Positions 37,268-43,204 of a stretch of DNA of 43,204 bases are shown piece after piece (positions within the stretch are counted from its first letter, which is position 1; each line of letters starts with the position of its first letter). The translations under genes were made by a program, and so were the position numbers. The notes below the pieces were generated by a model. That model ran no database searches and was not told where the DNA came from. It was given only the letters and a program-made list of their open reading frames with translations. Source of the stretch: an uncultured beta proteobacterium (GTDB lineage: Bacteria > Pseudomonadota > Gammaproteobacteria > Burkholderiales > Burkholderiaceae_C); contig CAJAVE010000120.1 in assembly GCA_903945325.1 (NCBI GenBank), positions 1-43,204 of the forward strand, read 5' to 3'.

Positions 37268-37920
37268 GGGATCAGCTTCTTGATGGTGGGCCACACGTTA
37301 TTCAAAATAATGGGGTGCGCCGATTCGTTGGGGTGAAGTCGGTCGTTCTGAAACAGACGCTGCGCGTCTGGTACGTCCGCCACGTCTTTCAGCATGAAGG
37401 GCACCAGTGCGGCCTTGTTCGCTTTGGCCACCGTTGCAAAGGTCGCTGCAAAGCGACTGGTGTAATCCTGTCCGTAATTGGGCGGCACTTGCATGCCTAT
37501 CAGCACGACTTTGGCGCCTGCGCCTTGTGCTGCCACTGCCATGGCCTGCAGATTGTCCTGTGTCATCTGCAGTGGCAAGCCGCGCAGAGCATCGTTGCCA
37601 CCGAGTTCAATCACCACCAGCGCGGGCTTGTGCGTTTGAAGCAGCGCCGCCAGGCGCGAGCGACCGCCCGAAGTCGTGTCGCCACTGATACTGGCATTGA
37701 CCACTTTTACGCCTGGTTTTTCCCTGGTCAGGCGTTGCTCCATGAGCGCAACCCAGCCAGTGCCACGTTTGAGTCCATACTCGGCGCTCAGTGAGTCACC
37801 GACCACCAGAATGGTGGGGTTGCGCACTTGCGGCATTGCAGCCCATGACGGGAAAGTCCCCGCGAAGCTTGCCGCTATGCCAAGCGCGATACAGTGTCGT
37901 CGAATCAAAGAGAGCCCCAT
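37264..37920 (-). CDS. tesA: Periplasmic GDSL esterase/thioesterase TesA
   Basis: A multifunctional SGNH hydrolase (thioesterase I / arylesterase / lysophospholipase L1). It has 218 residues from the ATG at 37920. Signal peptide: residues 1 to about 28 (IALGIAASFAGTFPSWAA). Catalytic serine S43 lies in VVGDSLSAEYG, block III is GGNDALRG and the D193/H196 pair is in NDRLHPNE, the full SGNH set. The start codon overlaps the divergent ABC-transporter start by two bases, so its promoter and ribosome binding site must lie inside that gene; no clear Shine-Dalgarno is seen. tesA divergent from ybbA is also the E. coli arrangement. Confidence 0.94.
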   Translation of the reverse strand: MGLSLIRRHCIALGIAASFAGTFPSWAAMPQVRNPTILVVGDSLSAEYGLKRGTGWVALMEQRLTREKPGVKVVNASISGDTTSGGRSRLAALLQTHKPALVVIELGGNDALRGLPLQMTQDNLQAMAVAAQGAGAKVVLIGMQVPPNYGQDYTSRFAATFATVAKANKAALVPFMLKDVADVPDAQRLFQNDRLHPNESAHPIILNNVWPTIKKLIP

Positions 37921-38587
37921 GAGTGAAGTAATTATTTCTGTTGAACACGTTTGTAAATCGGTAACCGACTCTACCGGCACACTGGAGATTTTGCGTGATA
38001 TCGATTTTGCGCTTAATGCCCGAGAGACTGCGGCCATTGTCGGTGCCTCCGGTTCCGGCAAAAGCACACTGTTGTCCATCATTGCAGGCTTGGATACCCC
38101 CACAACCGGTACGGTTCGTCTGGCCGGAGCCGATCTGTTTGAACTGGACGAGGACGATAGGGCCGGTCTTCGGGCCAGTAAGGTGGGCTTTGTGTTCCAG
38201 AGCTTCCAGTTGCTGGGCAACCTCACTGCCCTGGAAAACGTGATGCTGCCGCTGGAGCTTGCCGGGCGTAAAGATGCACGCAAAGCCGCCACCGAGATGC
38301 TGGCCCGTGTGGGCTTGTCGCAGCGGCTCACCTCTTACCCTAAAGTGCTCAGCGGTGGCGAACAGCAACGAGTGGCACTGGCGCGGGCATTTGTGGTGCA
38401 CCCCGCCGTTTTATTGGCCGATGAGCCCACGGGCAGCCTGGACTTTGCAACCGGCGAGACCATCATGGAGCTGATGTTTGACCTGAACCGCGAGCAGGGC
38501 ACCACGTTGGTTCTGGTCACCCACGATCGCTCGATTGCCGCACGTTGTGATAGGCGCATCACGATCGAGGCGGGCAAGCTGGTCTGA
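37919..38587 (+). CDS. ybbA: ABC transporter ATP-binding protein (YbbA-like)
   Basis: The ATPase subunit of a MacB/LolD-type transporter. It has 222 residues, the usual length. Walker A is GASGSGKST (42-50), Q-loop FVFQSFQLL, signature LSGGEQQRVALARA (about 138-151), Walker B VLLADEPTGSLD (about 157-168) and H-loop VTHD. The start is chosen at 37919 (GAGAG upstream); a longer frame from 37676 is antisense to tesA. In E. coli the permease ybbP follows, but here the next gene is rlmB, so the ATPase has no visible membrane partner. Confidence 0.93.
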   Translation: MSEVIISVEHVCKSVTDSTGTLEILRDIDFALNARETAAIVGASGSGKSTLLSIIAGLDTPTTGTVRLAGADLFELDEDDRAGLRASKVGFVFQSFQLLGNLTALENVMLPLELAGRKDARKAATEMLARVGLSQRLTSYPKVLSGGEQQRVALARAFVVHPAVLLADEPTGSLDFATGETIMELMFDLNREQGTTLVLVTHDRSIAARCDRRITIEAGKLV

Positions 38588-38682
38588 GGAGCCTGGGCGC
38601 CAGAGCGTTCTGCGCAGGTCAAGGAGGAGCCCACGCAGTGGGCGGGGGACACGTAGCAGAACGCTCTGCCGCCCAGGCTCCT
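38587..38682. repeat. Large inverted repeat between ybbA and rlmB
   Basis: Arms of 27 bases (38587-38613 and 38656-38682) pair with a single mismatch. The 42-base interior holds a second perfect hairpin, GCCCAC-GCA-GTGGGC (38629-38643), and the string GGTCAAGGAGGAG. The arm begins at the last base of the ybbA stop codon and ends 18 bases before rlmB. It could act as a terminator for both directions or be a small palindromic mobile element. I recall GGTCAAGGAGGAG-type cores from Comamonadaceae intergenic regions. Confidence 0.75.
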
Positions 38683-38700
38683 TGCCCCGATAATCACAAA

Positions 38701-39471
38701 ATGTCATCACCTAAAGTTCTTTTCGGCTTCCACGCCCTGGGCGTGCGTCTCAAGACGGCCCCCCAATCCATTATTGAAATCTATTTTGAGCCGACCCGGC
38801 GCGATGCCCGCATGCGCCAGTTTCTGGACCGGGCCACAGAGTCTGGCGTCAAGCTGATCGAGTCCGACGGCGCGCGCCTGTCCAAAATGTGTGGTGGTCA
38901 TGGTCACCAGGGTGTTGCGGCGCGCGTGCAGGCCATCGCCCAGGTGCATTCGCTGGACGAGCTGCTGGAAGACCTGGAAGCCGCCAATGCGGATTTGCCG
39001 CTGGAGCAACGCAACCAACCCCTGATTCTGGTGCTCGACGGCGTGACCGACCCTCACAACCTGGGCGCCTGCCTGCGGGTGGCAGATGGTGCCGGCGTGC
39101 ACGCCGTGATTGCACCCAAGGACCACGCGGCCGGGATCAATGCCACCGTGGCCAAAGTCGCCAGCGGCGCGGCAGAAACGGTGCCCTATTTCATGGTGAC
39201 CAATCTGGCCCGAACGCTCAACGAACTCAAGGAGCGCAACATCTGGATCATTGGTACCAGCGACACGGCTCCCGTCACGCTGTACCAGGCCGACCTCAAA
39301 GGCCCGGTGGCTCTGGTGCTGGGCGCAGAAGGCGCAGGCATGCGCCAACTCACCGCCAAGACGTGTGATGCACTGGTCAGCATTCCCATGCGCGGGGCGG
39401 TCGAGAGCCTGAATGTGTCCGTGGCCAGCGGCGTGTGTCTGTACGAAGCCCTGCGCCAACGTACCGTTTAA
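38701..39471 (+). CDS. rlmB: 23S rRNA 2'-O-ribose methyltransferase RlmB
   Basis: A SpoU-family (SPOUT) enzyme that methylates the ribose of G2251 in the peptidyl-transferase P loop. It has 256 residues from the ATG at 38701. An N-terminal substrate-binding domain (1 to about 90, including KVLFGFHALGVRLK) is followed by the SPOUT knot domain with motif 1 LDGVTDPHNLGACLRVADG (about 113-131), motif 2 LVLGAEGAGMRQL (about 206-218) and motif 3 IPMRGAVESLNVSVASGV (about 228-245). No ribosome binding site is visible; GATAAT lies only seven bases upstream, so the mRNA might be leaderless. Confidence 0.95.
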   Translation: MSSPKVLFGFHALGVRLKTAPQSIIEIYFEPTRRDARMRQFLDRATESGVKLIESDGARLSKMCGGHGHQGVAARVQAIAQVHSLDELLEDLEAANADLPLEQRNQPLILVLDGVTDPHNLGACLRVADGAGVHAVIAPKDHAAGINATVAKVASGAAETVPYFMVTNLARTLNELKERNIWIIGTSDTAPVTLYQADLKGPVALVLGAEGAGMRQLTAKTCDALVSIPMRGAVESLNVSVASGVCLYEALRQRTV

Positions 39472-39485
39472 GAAGGGATTTAACT

Positions 39486-39833
39486 ATGAAAAAGATAGCT
39501 GCTTACGCAATATTGACGGGGGCTACAGCCCTATTTCTTGTAGGTTGTACGCAAGAACAACAAAACAAGATCAGCCGCGACATCCAGAACTGGACCGGCA
39601 CCAACGGAGTGCTGGAGATCTATGCCGGTGACAAACTGGTACGCCGCTTCATCAAGGTTGACAAGCTCAGTACCGCCATGGGAACCGACGACAACAAGCC
39701 GCGCCCTTACCGCTATGGCTATGGCGTACTGGACGAGAACTTCAATTTTGTGGTCGACCCGGGCGAGAAGAAGGTCTATTTCGAAATCAGCGACTACGCC
39801 TCGAACTACCTGTTCTTCGAGAGCCCACGCTGA
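39486..39833 (+). CDS. Small lipoprotein with a repeat-derived signal peptide
   Basis: A 115-residue predicted lipoprotein of unknown function. The ATG at 39486 has AAGGG eight bases upstream. The lipobox is FLVGC with C21 lipidated. The mature part begins TQEQQNKISRDIQNW and ends YASNYLFFESPR; it is soluble, with no known motif, and looks well conserved in style (many aromatic and charged residues). The hydrophobic core of the signal peptide (residues 4-17) is encoded entirely by an inverted copy of the dispersed repeat found at 33157-33198. It follows rlmB by 14 bases, so it is probably co-transcribed. Confidence 0.8.
   Translation: MKKIAAYAILTGATALFLVGCTQEQQNKISRDIQNWTGTNGVLEIYAGDKLVRRFIKVDKLSTAMGTDDNKPRPYRYGYGVLDENFNFVVDPGEKKVYFEISDYASNYLFFESPR
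39495..39536 (-). repeat. Dispersed repeat, copy C, inverted and inside a gene
   Basis: On the minus strand this 42-base stretch matches copy B (33157-33198) at 37 of 42 positions by hand alignment, without gaps, including an 8-base block TAGCCCCC plus GT, the block ATTGCGTAA and the CAGCTAT end. It lies wholly within the first 17 codons of the lipoprotein gene. Confidence 0.8.
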
Positions 39834-39845
39834 CGCAAGGGCTGG

Positions 39846-40442
39846 CTACAAAACCCCCATAGCACCCAAAAGTGCACCCATGCCCAGCAGCCAGAGCATA
39901 TGCAATTGGGTGCGCCACACAATTACGGCTGTGATCGAAGTCAGTAGCCAGGGTCGCCAGTGTTCCGTGGGACTGCCCGCGCTGGAGGCCAAAATCCACC
40001 CGGTTGCAACCAGAAGGGCAATGACAACAGGAGCCATGCCCATCTTGAAAGCCCGCACTGCGCGCAACTCGCGGTTGCGGTGACCCCAGCGCGCAGCGGC
40101 AAACGTGAGCGTGGTGCTGGGCAGCAAAATTCCGACCATGGCAACACCGACGCCTGCCAATGCTAGCCACCAGGCACCTGGGCCTGCGTTGATGCCACCA
40201 CCCGCATTCATGCCCACATTCCATCCCAGCAGTGCGATAAAGAGAACATTGGGCCCCGGTGCCGCCTGCGCCAGGGCAATCGATGAGGTGAATTGCGCCT
40301 CGCTCAACCAAGCCTTGTCGTTGACCAGGTAGCTGTGCATGGCCGGTGCCGTGGTGATGGCACCGCCAATGGCCAGCAGCGACAGCGACAGAAAGTGCGT
40401 CAACAAGGCCAGCCAGTCAGCGCCGGTAAACGCCACCGTCAT
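39846..40442 (-). CDS. chrA2: Chromate transporter, second half-size subunit
   Basis: A CHR-family membrane protein of 198 residues, half the length of fused ChrA (about 400). About six hydrophobic helices are present. The CHR motif set is visible: FLSLSLLAIGGAITTAPAMHS (about 17-37) and the PGP signature ALAQAAPGPNVLF (about 57-69). The ATG at 40442 overlaps the stop of the upstream chr gene (ATGA). Two-gene chr systems of this kind export chromate, with both proteins required in studied cases. The substrate is inferred from family only. Confidence 0.88.
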   Translation of the reverse strand: MTVAFTGADWLALLTHFLSLSLLAIGGAITTAPAMHSYLVNDKAWLSEAQFTSSIALAQAAPGPNVLFIALLGWNVGMNAGGGINAGPGAWWLALAGVGVAMVGILLPSTTLTFAAARWGHRNRELRAVRAFKMGMAPVVIALLVATGWILASSAGSPTEHWRPWLLTSITAVIVWRTQLHMLWLLGMGALLGAMGVL

Positions 40443-41053
40443 TGCGCCACCCGGGTTTCTCGCGCTCGCCCCAACTGCCGATTGGCCCACAGACTCGCCA
40501 GGCTCCCCACACCCAGCAAGACAGACACCAGCGGCAGGCGCAGCCACGCGATGGCAACAAAACTCACCACTGCCACACCCCAGCAAACCGGCAAGCCCAT
40601 GGGGTTACCCTTAAGTGCGCCGATCAGTTTGAAGCCGGTGGCGGTAATCAAACCAGCTGCCACTGCGCCCATTCCGCGCAAGGCACCCTGAACGGCAGGC
40701 GCATCTGACACACCGCCCAAAAGCGCCGCCAGGGCCAGCACAATCACCAGCGGAAAGGTCAACATTCCTGCCAGGGCCGCCAATGCACCCGCAAAGCCAA
40801 AATACCGGTCCCCGATCATCAGGGATAGGTTGACCACATTGGGACCAGGCAAGATCTGGGCAACCGCCCAGTCTTCCAGAAACTCTTCACGCGTCAACCA
40901 TTTTTTTTTCTCCACCAGCTCGCGTTGCACCACGGCCAGCACCCCCCCAAAGCCCTGCAAAGCCAGCAGCGAGAATGAAATGAACAGGTCGGCTCTGGAT
41001 TTCGGGTGATTGCCCACGGTGGGGGCCTGTTGCTTGGCTGAGTCGAAAGTCAT
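40439..41053 (-). CDS. chrA1: Chromate transporter, first half-size subunit
   Basis: The partner half-size CHR protein, 204 residues. FISFSLLALQGFGGVLAVVQREL (about 24-46) and the PGP signature QILPGPNVVNLSLMIGDRYFG (about 67-87) match the family N-terminal pattern. Five or six hydrophobic helices follow. It is translationally coupled to the second subunit. The start is the ATG at 41053, divergent from the CpdB gene with a 90-base gap that contains no confident promoter. No ChrB-type regulator is adjacent. Confidence 0.88.
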   Translation of the reverse strand: MTFDSAKQQAPTVGNHPKSRADLFISFSLLALQGFGGVLAVVQRELVEKKKWLTREEFLEDWAVAQILPGPNVVNLSLMIGDRYFGFAGALAALAGMLTFPLVIVLALAALLGGVSDAPAVQGALRGMGAVAAGLITATGFKLIGALKGNPMGLPVCWGVAVVSFVAIAWLRLPLVSVLLGVGSLASLWANRQLGRARETRVAQ

Positions 41054-41143
41054 GACCAGACTTTATCGGAATCTGCAGATGTGTCGCGCAGATTGGTTAC
41101 AGTCGCGCTTTGCCAAAAGCTTGCAGGACTACAGGAGCTATCC

Positions 41144-43114
41144 ATGCACAAAGGTTTGTTGAACACTTTCGTCCTTGTCCGGACTTTCGGGGTTGGGTTC
41201 TTTGCAATGGTGCTGAGCACCACTGGGCAGGGTGCCGAAGTGCGCCTGCGCATCCTGGAGACGACCGATGTGCACATGAACCTGTTGAGCTACGACTACT
41301 ACCAGGACAAGACCACGGACCAGTACGGCCTGTCACGCGCCGTTTCGCTCATCAAAGCGGCGCGGGCCGAGTCGCCCAACAGCCTGCTGTTTGACAATGG
41401 TGACCTGTTGCAGGGCAACCCCATGGGCGACTACGTGGCCAAGGTCAAGCCGTTAAAGGACGGCGAAACGCATCCGGCCTACCGTGTCATGAACCAGATG
41501 GGTTACGACGCCGCCAACATTGGCAACCACGAATTCAACTATGGGCTGGAATTTCTGCGGCGCTCCCTAAAGGGGGCAAACTTCCCCTATGTCAACGCCA
41601 ACATCTATGAGGATGACAAGGACGCCAGCAGCGATCAGGCCAAACATGCGTTCACACCCTACGTCATTCTGGACCGGCAACTGGTCGATGCCCAAGGCAA
41701 GTCGCACGCCATCAAGGTGGGTGTCATTGGCTTTGCACCGCCGCAAATCATGCTGTGGGACAAGGGCCATCTGGAAGGCAAGGTGGTTGCCCGCGACGTA
41801 CTGGAGACCGCCAAAAAGTATGTTCCTCTCATGCGTGCCCAGGGTGCACAGTTGGTGATTGCCATTCCCCATGCCGGGTTCGAGAAGGGGTCGGTTTCTG
41901 CGTTTTCCGAGAATGCCGTCGGCCCGCTGACCGAAATCGCCGGCGTGGACGCGGTTTTGTTTGGCCACTCGCATGCCGAGTTTCCCAGCAAGGCCTTTGC
42001 CTCGCACCCGAAAGTGAACCTGGAGCGCGGCACCATCAATGGTGTTCCGGCAGTTATGCCCGGGCGCTGGGGCGACCACCTGGGCGTGATCGACTTCACG
42101 CTGGACAATGCCAGCGGAAGCTGGAAAGTGGTGGACAGCAAGGCATCCATACGCCCCATTTACGACCGAACCGCGCGCAACTCGGTTGCAGCGGCGGACC
42201 CCATGGTGGAGCAATTGGTGGGGGATGTGCATGCCGCTACGCTGGAGTACGTGCGTGACAAGGTGGCATTCAGCAGTGCACCGATTTATAGCTACTTCGC
42301 GTTGGTGGGTGACGACCCGTCGGTTCAGGTGGTGTCCAATGCCCAGATTACCTATGTCAAGCGGGCCATGCAGGGTACCGACTACGAAAAATACCCGGTG
42401 CTGTCGGCTGCAGCGCCGTTCAAGACGGGGGGGCGCCAGGGCTGGGACTACTACACCGACATACCCGCTGGCCCTATTGCCATCAAGAACGTGGCCGACC
42501 TGTATGTCTACCCCAATACGCTCAAGGCCATGCTGCTCACCGGCGCTGAAGTGCAGGAATGGATAGAAATGTCGGCCGGGCAGTTCAACCAGATTGATCC
42601 CAAGGGTGATGCGCAGCAGAGTCTGTTGAACGCCGGGTTTCGCTCTTTCAACTTCGATACGCTGGACGGTGTGACCTATGAGTTTGATGTAACCCAGCCA
42701 GCACGGTATGACACCAATGGCAAGCTGGTGGCACCGGACGCCCACCGGGTGAAAAAACTCAGCTATCAGGGCAAGCCCGTTCAGCCGGATGCCAAATTCA
42801 TAGTCGCCACTAACAACTACCGTGCCTTTGGTGGGGGCAATTTTCCGGGTCTCAACGGGAGCAAGGTGGTGCTGGAAGCCCCGGAAGAAAACCGACAGGT
42901 GCTCATTGAATACCTGCGCATGATGGACATGCTGTCCGCCAACAAGCAGGTCAACCCCAGCGCTGACGGCAACTGGCGCATTACGCCGGTGCCGGGTGTG
43001 CGCCTCACCTTTCTGTCCGCCAGCACCGCACAACGCTACCTGGCGGGCCACCCGCAGGTTCGTCTGATCAAGGACAACGGCGACGGCTCGTCGCTGTATG
43101 AACTGGTGCCCTGA
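41144..43114 (+). CDS. cpdB: Periplasmic 2',3'-cyclic-nucleotide phosphodiesterase / 3'-nucleotidase
   Basis: It hydrolyses 2',3'-cyclic nucleotides and 3'-nucleotides in the periplasm for nucleoside and phosphate salvage. It has 656 residues from the ATG at 41144, with AGGAG seven bases upstream; the frame extends to 41081 but that gives no signal peptide. Signal peptide: residues 1-31. The calcineurin-like metal site shows D42/H44 in ETTDVHMNL, D87 in DNGDLLQGN, N128-H129 in GNHEFNYG, then PHAGF and FGHSHAEFP. The 5'-nucleotidase C-terminal domain (about 350-600) follows. Length agrees with E. coli CpdB (647). Confidence 0.94.
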   Translation: MHKGLLNTFVLVRTFGVGFFAMVLSTTGQGAEVRLRILETTDVHMNLLSYDYYQDKTTDQYGLSRAVSLIKAARAESPNSLLFDNGDLLQGNPMGDYVAKVKPLKDGETHPAYRVMNQMGYDAANIGNHEFNYGLEFLRRSLKGANFPYVNANIYEDDKDASSDQAKHAFTPYVILDRQLVDAQGKSHAIKVGVIGFAPPQIMLWDKGHLEGKVVARDVLETAKKYVPLMRAQGAQLVIAIPHAGFEKGSVSAFSENAVGPLTEIAGVDAVLFGHSHAEFPSKAFASHPKVNLERGTINGVPAVMPGRWGDHLGVIDFTLDNASGSWKVVDSKASIRPIYDRTARNSVAAADPMVEQLVGDVHAATLEYVRDKVAFSSAPIYSYFALVGDDPSVQVVSNAQITYVKRAMQGTDYEKYPVLSAAAPFKTGGRQGWDYYTDIPAGPIAIKNVADLYVYPNTLKAMLLTGAEVQEWIEMSAGQFNQIDPKGDAQQSLLNAGFRSFNFDTLDGVTYEFDVTQPARYDTNGKLVAPDAHRVKKLSYQGKPVQPDAKFIVATNNYRAFGGGNFPGLNGSKVVLEAPEENRQVLIEYLRMMDMLSANKQVNPSADGNWRITPVPGVRLTFLSASTAQRYLAGHPQVRLIKDNGDGSSLYELVP

Positions 43115-43204
43115 TCACTTGCGAACAATGCGACCGGAAGCGATCTGGTCAACGGCTTTGGGGTTGTCACGCAGCCATTCTTCAAAGGCATCAATATCCG
43201 GGCC
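43115..43204 (-). CDS. C-terminal end of an unidentified gene
   Basis: The last 29 codons plus stop of a minus-strand gene that enters from beyond the window. The frame is open to base 43204. The C-terminus includes AFEEWLRDNPKAVDQIASGR and is not recognised. It starts directly after the cpdB stop with no gap, so the genes converge. The assignment as coding rests on the open frame and adjacency alone. Confidence 0.45.
   Translation of the reverse strand, partial: GPDIDAFEEWLRDNPKAVDQIASGRIVRK

Overview
The window reads as a chromosomal core segment of a betaproteobacterium, most likely Burkholderiales, family Comamonadaceae (Rhodoferax/Polaromonas-like). This rests on gene order (sucA-sucB-lpdA-zapE; ndk-rlmN-pilW-rodZ-ispG-hisS-yfgM-bamB-der-hfq-hflX-hflK-hflC-DUF2065-hisZ-purA), on protein families typical of that group, and on short intergenic repeats that I recall from Comamonadaceae genomes. 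No rRNA, tRNA, CRISPR array, phage or insertion sequence was seen. All genes look intact except the two cut by the window edges.

Layout. 1-2346: a YeeE/YedE sulfur-type transporter (cut at base 1) diverges from a secreted metallo-beta-lactamase-fold hydrolase that is translationally coupled to a Tat-type thioredoxin-like protein. This looks like a small sulfur/thiol cassette. 2626-9499: the 2-oxoglutarate dehydrogenase complex (E1, E2, E3), then the ZapE ATPase. 9496-11236: a secreted uncharacterised protein, a PP2C-type phosphatase on the opposite strand, and a small DUF465 protein. 11240-17227: a YoaA/DinG iron-sulfur helicase, BamD (minus strand), RluD, ScpB and RluB. 17309-26438: the ndk-to-der cluster, which mixes rRNA/tRNA modification, pilus biogenesis, isoprenoid synthesis, histidyl-tRNA charging and outer-membrane assembly. 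26557-33140: hfq, hflX, hflKC, a DUF2065 membrane protein, hisZ and purA. In E. coli the ndk-der and hfq-purA clusters are separate; here they are adjacent. 33216-36218: a phosphoribosyltransferase, a MetC-like lyase, a DUF2189 membrane protein and a small lysine-rich protein. 36215-39833: selU and tesA (minus strand), divergent from an orphan YbbA-type ABC ATPase, then rlmB and a small lipoprotein. 39846-43204: a two-gene chromate transporter (minus), a periplasmic CpdB-type nucleotidase, and the C-terminal end of an unidentified minus-strand gene.

Most of the window is housekeeping, and I do not see a complete, obviously new multi-gene system. The most unusual signal is a dispersed repeat of about 42 bp with three copies. 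Two lie between genes next to start codons, and one of these supplies the ribosome binding site. The third lies inside a gene and encodes the hydrophobic part of a lipoprotein signal peptide. Other points are a 27-bp near-perfect inverted repeat between ybbA and rlmB, head-to-head overlapping start codons of tesA and ybbA, a hairpin abutting the sucA ribosome binding site, and a clear drop in G+C in the central genes relative to both flanks.
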